Shown here piece by piece: positions 1 to 8,669 of a DNA stretch of 13,277 bases. A program made the position numbers and the translations under genes. Origin of the DNA: Goniomonas avonlea (taxonomy: Eukaryota > Cryptophyceae > Goniomonadida > Goniomonadaceae); assembly GCA_003573635.1 (NCBI GenBank), contig QUTJ01031601.1, forward strand, positions 1-13,277, read 5' to 3'. Numbering within the stretch: the stretch's first letter is position 1; each line of letters opens with the position of its first letter. Below the pieces are notes generated by a model that saw only the letters and a list, made by a program, of their open reading frames with translations, searched no databases and was not told the origin of the DNA.

Positions 1-3000
1 AGCGGCGAACTTGACCTTAGCGGCGGCTTCGATTTGGGCGATGAGCAGGGCTTTGGAGAGGTTAAACCTCTCAGTGGCCCGTTCGGCGTCGATGGTTCGA
101 CTGATGTTCCGAAGCAGTACGAAATAGTCGAGCTGTTTAAGATGCGTCATGCAGTTCAACAGACGACCGGCGTTGGTGGTGAAGTCACTGGCTCGGGTGG
201 TCAAACGGATGAGCCTGGTTACTTGAGAGATGATGATGCCGTGAGTCATTTGAGCCGGCGCGTTGGTGTCGCCGTGCTGGTACTTAATGACTTCGAAGGG
301 CAGATCCTTCTTGTAGAACTGGGTGCGAAGTTGGCCAGTCCCGGGCTCGATGGACAGAGTCAAGTCCATGAAGTTGCCACCGATGCCAGGCCTCCCTCTA
401 ACGGGGTCGGCGTCGGTTGGAGTATCGGGTGGTGCAGTCACCATGTAGCGGGATTGATCTTCGATGCCTAGGTACTTTCCGAGATTGAAGACCCTGGTCA
501 TGTCAATCAGGTACTCAGTGTTGTTGAACGACAAGTGGTCGTCCACAAAGCGGAAGTTGTCGTTTCTCGACTTGGCTTTCTTGATCAGATCAGGGAGCAT
601 TGACCGCACCAGCTCCCACTGGGCGATGAACTCGAGTTTACCTAGGTGCAGATCGCAGGCATCGACGGAGGTGGAGCTACCCATCGGGATTCCGTTGATC
701 TGTAGCCAAACCGTGCCGGCGCTCACAAAGTAGTTGTTCGAAGCTTCGATGCGAAAACAGTGAGTCAAGAGGTCAGGGTCGACGTTGATCTCGAGAGGGT
801 GATTGGATGGCGACGGCCTCCAAGACCAGTTGGTGCCATCCATGGAGGCAACAAGCGTGGCGTTTGGGCCAAGTCTTCGTTTAGCGGAGCGGAGGGTGAG
901 GTTAGCCCAGAACTCAATAGCGGCCACCAACCCTTCGTTAGGGTCGTGGATCGGTAAAGAGGTATAGAGCCTGGTGAAGTCGTCCACGTTGATGGAAGTG
1001 ACCATCGGTGGTGCGAGAAGCAAGACGTCCGCTGATTCGTCGATCGTGAAGTTGAAGCAGACCCCTGTGAGGTGAAAGAGGTGATCGCAGAGCCGAACTC
1101 GTTCGTCCCGTACTGCTTTGAGCCCACCTTGAAGCCACTTAGAGAGTCGAGTAGTAGCGCAGAATTGAGACGAGTTCAGAAAGCGGAGCGCCGGAGGGTT
1201 CTTGTGAGCTTTGACGAGCTGAGTCATATAAGCGACTGAGTTCTCCGGAGAGACCATAGTGACTGGCGCGTCGGTGGTGACGACCGGTGTAGCTTCGAGG
1301 CTCCTGATGGCCTCGGCAAGCGATGAACTGAGGTTAGAAAGATCAGCTGGAGGTTCACTGACGTTCCTTTCATCCTCATCGCTTGATGGGGAGGGTGAAT
1401 CAGGGTAAGATGAGCAGGGTGACCGTGACGAGTCTGGACGGGGCTTAATGGGCAGAGGTGGAGCATCCTCTTCATCATCGCAAGGCCCAGACTCGTGCAG
1501 TTTGAGGAACTTGGCTTTCGACCGAGGGTCTAAGGTTGGCAAGTCCGGAAACCGATCAAAGAGAGACAAGGGCTTTCTTCTGAAGGAGCCGTCGCTGGCA
1601 GAGGAGAAGGCTTCAACCCGCTCGATTACGTCGTCTTTCCGGAACCACCAGCCGATACTGTGAACTTTGTCGGTGATCACTTTGGCGGCTTCCTCAGGTG
1701 AGAGAGCGGTTTTCTCAAACGTTCCGGGCTGAGACTCTAGGTCCAAGGTGGTGAGGTGCTCGATGAGCCACTCACAGCAGAACGCGAAGTTGTTAGAGGC
1801 CTTGTCGCAGCGTCTAAGACCCCATAGATGAGAGGTGAGCTTCATGAACGTGGCGAACTCCTCCGTTGCCGTGATGGGTGTGGGCGTTTTGTCATCAGCG
1901 TCGGAGAAGTTAAGCACCTCCCTGCAGAGCCTCTCGAAAGCCGCTTTGATCTCAGAGATCCTTTCGACATTCGCAAAGCTCCGACAGACTTGGTCAATGA
2001 AGCTGTCGAGTTGCTCTTTAACTTTGGCACGGTCGAAACGTTGACGTTCGCGGTGGCCGAATCCGTAGGAGAGGAGCTTCGCCAGTCTTGAAGTGAACTC
2101 AAGCGGGAGCCCGAACATGTCCCCGAGCTGGAAAACGAAAGATTTGTCATAAGTCCAGACATGGCCAGAAGGGTGTTGTCGGAACTTAGAGTCGATCAGA
2201 GCGCAGGCACAAGGAGCGAGGAAGGGGTTAAGGATTGCGCCATCCGCAGCCTCATGAGAGGCTGACGGGTTCTCGTTTGACCACTGTTTCCGAATGAGCG
2301 CGAGCTCGAGCCTGGCTTTAGCGGGTAGGAGAAGTGGCACTTCCTTGCCTGCTCTGGTGGTGTGGATCGGTTCAAGCGCCCAGCGTGTGCAGGACCTTCT
2401 CTTATTGCACAGCAAAGAGAGGTGAATCGGATTAAGTAGAGTCCAGGTGATCGAGACCTCCAGCGCAGTGTTGAACTCTCTGTTGACGATGGCAACAAGG
2501 GGGCTCAGCAGTTCGAGGCATTCGTGAACGAACACCAGGGAGATTCGCGTGGAGGAATCCTTTCGAGAGCCCTTACTTTTTGATTTGAGCAGCTTGCGAC
2601 TGGCTTTGGCACCTCGGAGATTTCCTCGTAGACCCGATGGGCACCTCTGATAGCGTAGCAGACAGTCCCAATCTTCCATCAGTGGGTCGATCTCCTGGCG
2701 GAAGGCCTCATCGACATCAGCTTGACCGAGCTTGCAGTCGAACAAGTGGTCGATCAGGAGAGCGCGGCTTGAAACCTTTTGGATGAGGCCAAGCCTTGAT
2801 CCGCACTTAACGCAAGGCCGTTGCCTTCGTTTCGAGGTCGGATTGATAACGGTGTGAAGCTGCAACGCAGGGGGTTCGTCGTCACTCGAAAGAGAGTCAG
2901 AAGCGGAATCCTGGCTGGCGGCCTCGTTAACGAGGTTGGGAGGTGGAGGGGGTGAGGGAGGGAGGACAGAGTCGATGCAGGCCGCGGCAGCCGCGATGGA

Positions 3001-3168
3001 CGGCTGTGGGACTGGAATCTCGAACGCATTGGAGATAGTCTCGGCAGCACCTGGAAGAGAGGAGGAAGGAGATGAGGATTTGGCTGCGGGCTTGAAGAAC
3101 TTGCCGGAGGAGGCTCCACAGTGTCCGCAGACTAGCTCTGTTCGTTTCTTACTTCTTCCGTCCATCAT
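1..3168 (-). CDS. PLE-like reverse transcriptase ORF4, partial (no stop in window)
   Basis: This frame is open from ATG 3168 (a second ATG follows directly) to the window edge: 1056 codons without a stop. Residues 14-17 form a lone CxxC. Residues 119-145 form a C-x2-C-x18-H-x3-C zinc motif (C119, C122, H141, C145). The RT fingers begin near DKASNN (455-460), and KAHKNPP-LRF (653-663) is the second fingers motif. Motif A is DFTRLYTSLP with catalytic D730. Motif B is GIPMGSS (826-832). Motif C is RFVDD with D876 and D877. The thumb shows NFMDLTL (932-938), LRTQFYKK (947-954) and SQ-x2-R-x2-R (981-988). All three catalytic aspartates are present. K-x-HK, LYT-x-LP and the MDL/FYKK thumb are typical of Penelope-like enzymes and a related GIPMG group. 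An acidic Ser/Pro-rich insert of over 100 residues separates the two fingers motifs. A GIY-YIG endonuclease, if present, lies outside the window. The family call is from motif reading only. Confidence 0.85.
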   Translation of the reverse strand, partial: MMDGRSKKRTELVCGHCGASSGKFFKPAAKSSSPSSSLPGAAETISNAFEIPVPQPSIAAAAACIDSVLPPSPPPPPNLVNEAASQDSASDSLSSDDEPPALQLHTVINPTSKRRQRPCVKCGSRLGLIQKVSSRALLIDHLFDCKLGQADVDEAFRQEIDPLMEDWDCLLRYQRCPSGLRGNLRGAKASRKLLKSKSKGSRKDSSTRISLVFVHECLELLSPLVAIVNREFNTALEVSITWTLLNPIHLSLLCNKRRSCTRWALEPIHTTRAGKEVPLLLPAKARLELALIRKQWSNENPSASHEAADGAILNPFLAPCACALIDSKFRQHPSGHVWTYDKSFVFQLGDMFGLPLEFTSRLAKLLSYGFGHRERQRFDRAKVKEQLDSFIDQVCRSFANVERISEIKAAFERLCREVLNFSDADDKTPTPITATEEFATFMKLTSHLWGLRRCDKASNNFAFCCEWLIEHLTTLDLESQPGTFEKTALSPEEAAKVITDKVHSIGWWFRKDDVIERVEAFSSASDGSFRRKPLSLFDRFPDLPTLDPRSKAKFLKLHESGPCDDEEDAPPLPIKPRPDSSRSPCSSYPDSPSPSSDEDERNVSEPPADLSNLSSSLAEAIRSLEATPVVTTDAPVTMVSPENSVAYMTQLVKAHKNPPALRFLNSSQFCATTRLSKWLQGGLKAVRDERVRLCDHLFHLTGVCFNFTIDESADVLLLAPPMVTSINVDDFTRLYTSLPIHDPNEGLVAAIEFWANLTLRSAKRRLGPNATLVASMDGTNWSWRPSPSNHPLEINVDPDLLTHCFRIEASNNYFVSAGTVWLQINGIPMGSSTSVDACDLHLGKLEFIAQWELVRSMLPDLIKKAKSRNDNFRFVDDHLSFNNTEYLIDMTRVFNLGKYLGIEDQSRYMVTAPPDTPTDADPVRGRPGIGGNFMDLTLSIEPGTGQLRTQFYKKDLPFEVIKYQHGDTNAPAQMTHGIIISQVTRLIRLTTRASDFTTNAGRLLNCMTHLKQLDYFVLLRNISRTIDAERATERFNLSKALLIAQIEAAAKVKFAA
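3149..3168 (-). promoter_or_regulatory. ORF3 stop / ORF4 start overlap (ATGATG...TAA)
   Basis: The tandem ATGs of the RT frame (3168-3166 and 3165-3163) lie just upstream of the ORF3 stop TAA (3151-3149), in the +1 frame. Short start-stop overlaps of this kind support termination-coupled reinitiation in some non-LTR retrotransposons. Here the mechanism is inferred from geometry alone. Confidence 0.5.
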
Positions 3169-5473
3169 TAAGGTACTTTTGGGTCAGCAATTTGACCAGC
3201 AGAGAGGCGTCGGAGGTTGACAGCTCGCCGTCCTTGGTCTCCTTCGGCCTCCCTTCGGAGCTCAACGGAGGGTTCCAGCACAAAGCCCCTCGCCCTTTGA
3301 CAGGGCCGTCCGAGGGCTCGACCAGGAAACCCCGCTTCCTAGTCATGATTGGCGGGGGCCGATCATCGTCGGAGATGGAGCGGGAACGGTGTCGCCGACT
3401 CTTCGACCCCTCGTGACTCTTGCTCCCGCGCCCCTTTCGCGCAGCTGAGGAGGGCTTGCCGGCGGAAACACCGACAAAATCGAGGTCGTGGCTGAGGTTT
3501 CGCTTGGCCTCAGCTATGCGAGGTGAACGGCGGATGGTGTCAGCTTGCGACTTCTTGGAGGAAGACGTCGGCGCGGGTGAGATCAGTGAGGCAAGGGGAG
3601 AGGTCTCATCGAGCGACTGGGGGGACTGGTTGGTTGCCTTTACGGCGTTGCTTAGCTGAGCGCCTCGTCGAGATTGAGTTCGGGCTGGTGAAAGGTCCCT
3701 TGACTTGGTCGTCCTGCGATGAGTTGACCGAGATTCAGACCGAGAACGAGAGCGGGATCGCGACCTGGAGGCGCAGGGGGACTGACTGCGGTCGGAAGCT
3801 TCATCGTCGGACAGCGCGCGGTGGTGACGACGCTCAGGTCGTTCTCGGTGATGCCGTGAGCTTCGTGAGTCGCTGGGCCGTCTCCTGTCTTCCTCAGAGG
3901 AATCCTCGATCATGGCGGTGCGACCCAGAAGGTGGTTGCTGTGAGACGCGCGCGCACTCGGTCCTCTCTCCTCAGGGAAGGAAGGGTGCATGCGAGTGCA
4001 GGCCACTAGTGTCTTCCTGTTAGTGACACACGCGTAGGGCTGAAGGTGGCTCGAGCGCATGGTTTTCTTCGCTTGCTTGAACAAGTCGGCGTGTTCCTCT
4101 CTTGACTTGTTAATCCACCAGACAGATCGTTCTCGCTGAGGCGCAAAGGACACGAAGTAATCGTGGATGGCGAAGTGCACGTCCTCCAAGCCGTCAGGCA
4201 TGTTAGCAACACACCAGGCGTTGCAGCCGTTGTACCAGACGTCGCCGTATTTTTTCGCGTTTGCACACCTCATTTGCAGATGATGAGGTTCGGCCTTGGA
4301 GATTTGCATCACTTGGCATCTGACCCTCAGACCATCCGCGAAACAACAGAGACAGAAAGGTAATCGGGACAGGATCGCGGCGGTGGCGAGCTCAGACTCC
4401 GTCCCAACAAGTCTGTTGTAACAAGCCTGGACAAACTTTTTGATCTCGTGGATGCGGTTGCCTGGCATGCCTCCACGGTGTTTGAAGATGGCTTTGCACT
4501 CGTCGCGGGCCTCCCTGGAATCGACACCGAACTTGGTGACCTTTTCGCGATAACTCTTGATCTTGTTGATCAAAAGCGAGAACCAGACGTTGCAGCCCGT
4601 TGGTTCCAGCGAGCCAAAGATCTCGCGCTCCTGAGGAGAGAATAGCTCGATCTTCCATCCGGCGTTGGCGACTGCCCAAGTTGCTAGCTCAACGTTCCAT
4701 CTCCATTGAGGGTGGGAGAAGGAAAGCAAGAACTCGTAAAGCTCGCAACCTTTGAGCGCGATGTCTTCCAGTTTGACCATTGAGCTTGGCCAGAAGAACT
4801 GAACGACGTAGACTCTCACGTCCGGGTGAGTCAGCTCGTCCCAGATGTTGAACGTGTTGGAGGGATCCCGTACTCCGATGGTAGCGAAGTGGGCGACAGC
4901 TTTCCTGATTTGAGCTTCGTGGGAGGCAAGGACGCTGGGACTCAAGCGACCTGCCAGGGCTCGGTTGCACGGCGGAAGTGGCTTATCCTCACGTAGGTGG
5001 TAAAACTCAGTTCTGGCGTTCTTGGCCGTCATGAAACCGCTGCTGTTGACACGCCGGCCACTCTGATCAGTCCCATCAAACAGAGTGGGGATTGGGAGCT
5101 CATCAGTTTCCACTGTCAGCTCGGGGATGAGTGGGGCCTCAGTAGCGGGTTCCTCGGCTGACTCGGAGTCCGAGCTCGAAGAAGCGGGCGGAGACTTCTC
5201 TTTAGCTGCCCGAGCTTTCTTGGAGGAGCGTTTTCTGCTTTTACCCTTGCTCTTACCACTTTGCTTGCCATCTGGTGAGCCTTGAGGCGAACTCTCAGGG
5301 GCCCTCTTGGCTGCCGAACGTTCCTCAGGGTTGCCGTTCGTGCCGGTGTGATGTCTGGGCGAGAGTGGGGGTGAGCTCAAGGGTGTCTTGGCTGAGGTAA
5401 GACCGCTGCTCTCGCCAGCTGACACAATGGGTTGCGAAGAGCCCGGTGTGGCTGTCACTGAGTCTGACTGAGC
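3149..5473 (-). CDS. ORF3, unknown protein, basic and RS-rich, no initiating ATG at its 5' end
   Basis: The frame is open for 774 codons after an in-frame TGA (5476-5474). Its first ATG is codon 148 (5032), well inside the frame, so the N-terminal part is probably reached by +1 frameshifting from ORF2, by splicing, or not at all. Codons 1-120 are Ser/Pro-rich with a Lys/Arg cluster (about 73-93) that could be a nuclear localisation signal. Codons about 125-470 look folded, rich in Trp, Cys and His, with helical stretches. I do not recognise the family. A GLR tripeptide (R383) recalls tyrosine recombinases, but no HxxR...Y follows. The C-terminal third is disordered, with an RS dipeptide run near 565-585 and several basic patches. 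The frame overlaps ORF2 by 149 nt and ORF4 by 20 nt. The composition suggests a nuclear or nucleic-acid-binding accessory protein (inference). Confidence 0.7.
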   Translation of the reverse strand, partial: AQSDSVTATPGSSQPIVSAGESSGLTSAKTPLSSPPLSPRHHTGTNGNPEERSAAKRAPESSPQGSPDGKQSGKSKGKSRKRSSKKARAAKEKSPPASSSSDSESAEEPATEAPLIPELTVETDELPIPTLFDGTDQSGRRVNSSGFMTAKNARTEFYHLREDKPLPPCNRALAGRLSPSVLASHEAQIRKAVAHFATIGVRDPSNTFNIWDELTHPDVRVYVVQFFWPSSMVKLEDIALKGCELYEFLLSFSHPQWRWNVELATWAVANAGWKIELFSPQEREIFGSLEPTGCNVWFSLLINKIKSYREKVTKFGVDSREARDECKAIFKHRGGMPGNRIHEIKKFVQACYNRLVGTESELATAAILSRLPFCLCCFADGLRVRCQVMQISKAEPHHLQMRCANAKKYGDVWYNGCNAWCVANMPDGLEDVHFAIHDYFVSFAPQRERSVWWINKSREEHADLFKQAKKTMRSSHLQPYACVTNRKTLVACTRMHPSFPEERGPSARASHSNHLLGRTAMIEDSSEEDRRRPSDSRSSRHHRERPERRHHRALSDDEASDRSQSPCASRSRSRSRSRSESRSTHRRTTKSRDLSPARTQSRRGAQLSNAVKATNQSPQSLDETSPLASLISPAPTSSSKKSQADTIRRSPRIAEAKRNLSHDLDFVGVSAGKPSSAARKGRGSKSHEGSKSRRHRSRSISDDDRPPPIMTRKRGFLVEPSDGPVKGRGALCWNPPLSSEGRPKETKDGELSTSDASLLVKLLTQKYLNDGRKK
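5325..5473 (-). other. 149-nt ORF2/ORF3 overlap, candidate +1 frameshift region
   Basis: ORF2 continues to TGA at 5327-5325, while ORF3 is open from 5473 in the +1 frame and lacks an ATG. Any ribosomal shift joining them must fall inside this interval. A CTT-GAG-C sequence in the ORF2 frame (CTT at 5381-5379) loosely resembles +1 sites of the CUU type, but it is not the classic heptamer. A small intron is an alternative, though I saw no convincing GT...AG pair. Confidence 0.45.
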
Positions 5474-8400
5474 TCAGTGCCGGAGAGGTGTCCGTTCTGG
5501 TTCGATGTTTCCGACCTTTAGGCGACCGAAGGTTGGCGACAATGCTTCGATTAATCTCAGCGTTGACGACGAGGATCTCCTGATCTGACCTGGTAGGTTC
5601 GACCTGGGCGGACGCAACTTCGGGCCCAGGCGCGCCACAGTGTGCGGTCGAAGGAATCTTGGCCGCGCTCTTGGTGAGGGCTCGATCGTCGCGCCATGGT
5701 CTGGGAGGGAGATCCTCAGTGCTGTGAGAGGCGCGATTCTTTGAAGAGTGAAACAGCTGGTGGCACTGATCACACTCGGTCTTGTCGCAGTCAATGCAAC
5801 GAAGGTTGGCCCGTCGAACCGAGCAACGCTCGCAGAGAGGAGGGGCGGGTCTGGCTAGGCGCATCCTTCGGTGACCACAGAACGGATCGTCGGCGTGAAT
5901 GCTCTCGGAGCATTCAGGACAGAGAATACGGCAGGACGCCTCACATTGCACGCAGCAGTCGAGCTTGGGTACGAAGTCCTCACAGAGCCCACAAGCAGTG
6001 TAGGGCGTCAGACCAAAAGTGTCTTCGTAGAACTCGAGCTTGAAACGGGCGAGCTCGTCGCCAGCGGAGGTTGCTTCGAGGTAACCGAAGAAATCCTCCT
6101 CGCAATCCTCAAAGTACTTGAGCCGCTCAGCGGCCGGGTCCTCTTCTTTGTCGGCCTTCCATCGGGTCTCGCGGGAGATGCCTTGCGCTAGCGCTAGGGT
6201 TGAAGCTCTGACAAAGGGTGCCGGCAGTGGGGTCGGCGAGGACGGTGCAGGAACCAGGCCGGCGGCCCGACTGGGCTCGTAGACAGATCTGGGTCCAGCG
6301 AGAACGTTGGGCGTACGAGCCTGGCCACCTTTGATCGTGGACTCGCCGTTACGAGCGGGCTCAACCGTGGTACGGTCTGGTTCGCTGACGCTGGGGCAGA
6401 TGCGATCAAGGTTAGCCTGCTGCACGACGGGCGCAGGGATCAGAGCGAGAGCCTCCTTGGTGATGACCCCCCAACCGGTGACCAGATGGCTTAGGTCCAC
6501 GACACTGAGCAGGGTCAGGTCGTCTGCTCGTCGCAGATCGTACTCAGTGTTGGTGTGGCAGGAAGGCAGGTACGCCCTGATTGCAGCGGAAGGGGCCTCC
6601 TGATGGAGGCCGTCACTGCACTGAAAGGCCGGCATGAGCGGATGCGACTTGGCGAAGAGTAGGCTGTTGAGCGTCGCGAAGGCGAACAACACCTGAGGTG
6701 AGCCTCTGGGGTCGAAGTCGTCTTGCCCTGGAAAGTACTTGGAGAGTAAGAGATAGCCTGGCAGCGTGCTGAGCTCGCATGGCGAGATCTGACCACGCAT
6801 CGCGTGCACCAGAGCGAGTTCTTTGTTGGAAGCCGAGAAGCTCGCACCCCTCCGTTTTCTGAAGTGGACGAGGTCGTTCTGGTGTTTGTCCAAGAACACG
6901 ATGGCGTAAGCTGCCAGAGCTTCCGGCAGGGCGCGACGTAAGATCATTCTCCAATCCGCCATCGTGGGCAGGAGACTGTTGCAGCAGAGCGCCAGTTTCT
7001 TGATAGCGAAGGTGACAGGGCGATCATAGAACAGGATCTGAATCAAGACGGTGAGGCAGTGCAGGTTAGCCAGTAACATGCTCTGTAAGACCCTGATGAC
7101 TTCGCCTTGAAACCCTGAAAAGGACTCGTTGACCGGGTTGAGCGCCAGCATCGCATTGACCGCGAACTCAAATGAGATCGGAGCGAACTGGATGAAGGTC
7201 CACAGCTGAGGATCATCCGAGCTCCGGACGACTCGCAGGATTTGGACGAAGCGTTTTAGGCTGAAGTCAGGAGAGAGTCCTTTGAGAGTCCGGTTGGCGT
7301 TCTCCGCGACCTGGGACCGTTCCCCATCTGAAGCCGCTGCCTTGGCCAGCGGAGTCGGGCAGATGCAAGATGGAGGCAGTTTGATACGGTCGGGGATTGG
7401 GGCGAGGTGCCTGTCCTCGTCATCAAAGATGTCCACCAGCTCGCAGTCCTCCCTGGTCAGTTTGAACGGTTGCTGGAGGACCCCGCAGGCGCTGGGGGAA
7501 GGGGGCGGGCACAACTTCACGGCCAGGTCTCGCACGAGATCATTCACTATAGGGATGGGGTAAATGCAATCCCTGGGGAGTGGGCCGTCGCGGGAGTTGG
7601 AGGGCACCGGGAAGTGCTTTCCCTGGCGTTCGACAACGTCAGGGGCTTTGCGGACCACTTCCACGCAAAATTCGCTGAGGTCGCAGGCTTCGATGTAGAA
7701 CCCACTGTGGAGGCCGCGTTCTCGCTCGATAACCAGATCCCTGATTGTACGAAGGCGAGACACGTCGGAAGACTGCTCAAACTGAGTGGGGTTCGAGGGT
7801 TGGAGAACTCGAGGCTGACGAGGCTGCAGCTCATTCGGGTTCAGAGAACTGACAGGGTTGTCAGTAGTAGAGGCTCCAGAGGTAAAGAGCTGGCGGCTGA
7901 CGGCTTTGGAGGCTGAGACACTGGATTCAAAGGGCGGAGGAGCCCCCTGAGAAGCCTCAATGACGCGGACAGGAACCGCAGGCACAGCGGCGGCGCGCGT
8001 ACGCGAAAGTTCAGGGAAGGATTCAGACGACCAGTCGATCTCGTTCGGTCGAGAGGCCCCTATCGGAGGAGCGTCAGCCGAGGTCGAAACCAACGGGTGT
8101 GAGAACCCAGCCACAGAACTCCGGTGGTGCGGCGGCCGGGGCGGGCGGTAGTCGGCGATCGAGTCCTCCACCAACCCATCAGGACTGGGTGGTGGGGACG
8201 AAGCAGGAACGGACCAAGGGTGATGTTTCCTGCGCGGAGGGTTGATGCCATCGGTTGGCAAGAACACACTGGGCAAAAAATGGGCGAAGGTGGCGGCGGT
8301 TGGCTTGGTGTGACCAAGCGGCGGCGGCGGCGGCGGCGGCGGCTGAAAGGAGCAGAAGGATGACGAAGGGTTCGACGGAAGAGGCAGTGGCAAGGTAACT

Positions 8401-8669
8401 GGAGGCTGAACACAGGACGAGGTCGAAGAACGGAGGGCCGGTGGAGGCAAGTTGAACGACGTCGACGACGGCGGCGGCGGCTTAGGAAGCGGGGGCCCAG
8501 GGTTCTGATGCGAGTCAGTAGCGGGGTTGAAATAAGGCTCGGAAACGAGACGGAGCTGAGCCCTTCTGGAGAGCTTCTTGGAACGAGGGCCGCGAGCAGA
8601 CATGGCTGACGCCGGAATCAGCAAGGACGTGAACAGAAAGCAGGACCCCCGCCAGCCAGTCGAGCGCAT
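5325..8669 (-). CDS. ORF2, Pro-rich protein with tandem B-box-like zinc fingers
   Basis: The protein is 1114 aa from ATG 8669. A second ATG at residue 23 (8603) has a good context and gives a basic start (MSARGPRSKK), so it may be the true one. Residues about 30-300 are Pro/Ser-rich and probably disordered, with an eight-proline run encoded by a GGC-type triplet repeat. Residues about 310-770 look folded and mostly helical, of unknown family. Two zinc modules follow. The first (C893-H933) reads C-x2-C-x8-C...C-x2-C-x4-H-x7-H with extra cysteines. The second (C946-H982) reads C-x2-C-x8-C-x2-C-x4-C-x2-C-x4-H-x7-H, a good B-box type pattern. B-boxes bind zinc and usually mediate protein-protein contacts. 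The tail is basic. ORF1 ends 0.7 kb upstream and ORF3 overlaps the 3' end. The overall role in the element is unknown. Confidence 0.8.
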   Translation of the reverse strand: MRSTGWRGSCFLFTSLLIPASAMSARGPRSKKLSRRAQLRLVSEPYFNPATDSHQNPGPPLPKPPPPSSTSFNLPPPALRSSTSSCVQPPVTLPLPLPSNPSSSFCSFQPPPPPPPPLGHTKPTAATFAHFLPSVFLPTDGINPPRRKHHPWSVPASSPPPSPDGLVEDSIADYRPPRPPHHRSSVAGFSHPLVSTSADAPPIGASRPNEIDWSSESFPELSRTRAAAVPAVPVRVIEASQGAPPPFESSVSASKAVSRQLFTSGASTTDNPVSSLNPNELQPRQPRVLQPSNPTQFEQSSDVSRLRTIRDLVIERERGLHSGFYIEACDLSEFCVEVVRKAPDVVERQGKHFPVPSNSRDGPLPRDCIYPIPIVNDLVRDLAVKLCPPPSPSACGVLQQPFKLTREDCELVDIFDDEDRHLAPIPDRIKLPPSCICPTPLAKAAASDGERSQVAENANRTLKGLSPDFSLKRFVQILRVVRSSDDPQLWTFIQFAPISFEFAVNAMLALNPVNESFSGFQGEVIRVLQSMLLANLHCLTVLIQILFYDRPVTFAIKKLALCCNSLLPTMADWRMILRRALPEALAAYAIVFLDKHQNDLVHFRKRRGASFSASNKELALVHAMRGQISPCELSTLPGYLLLSKYFPGQDDFDPRGSPQVLFAFATLNSLLFAKSHPLMPAFQCSDGLHQEAPSAAIRAYLPSCHTNTEYDLRRADDLTLLSVVDLSHLVTGWGVITKEALALIPAPVVQQANLDRICPSVSEPDRTTVEPARNGESTIKGGQARTPNVLAGPRSVYEPSRAAGLVPAPSSPTPLPAPFVRASTLALAQGISRETRWKADKEEDPAAERLKYFEDCEEDFFGYLEATSAGDELARFKLEFYEDTFGLTPYTACGLCEDFVPKLDCCVQCEASCRILCPECSESIHADDPFCGHRRMRLARPAPPLCERCSVRRANLRCIDCDKTECDQCHQLFHSSKNRASHSTEDLPPRPWRDDRALTKSAAKIPSTAHCGAPGPEVASAQVEPTRSDQEILVVNAEINRSIVANLRSPKGRKHRTRTDTSPALSSVRLSDSHTGLFATHCVSWREQRSYLSQDTLELTPTLAQTSHRHERQP
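8320..8343 (-). repeat. GGC-type triplet microsatellite inside ORF2
   Basis: About eight GGC/GCC triplets encode a polyproline run in ORF2. Because the unit is a triplet, length changes would keep the frame open. Confidence 0.85.

Noticed and set aside
34-2091. Several plus-strand frames across the RT gene
   Set aside because: They are antisense shadows of the RT frame with no domain signal.
3960-4400. ORF3 as a tyrosine recombinase, from a GLR motif and following basic strand
   Set aside because: No HxxR box or catalytic tyrosine follows at a plausible distance in this or the other frames.
8604-8669. Signal peptide at the ORF2 N-terminus
   Set aside because: The hydrophobic stretch lies before a better-placed basic start at 8603 and does not fit a zinc-finger retroelement protein; probably untranslated.
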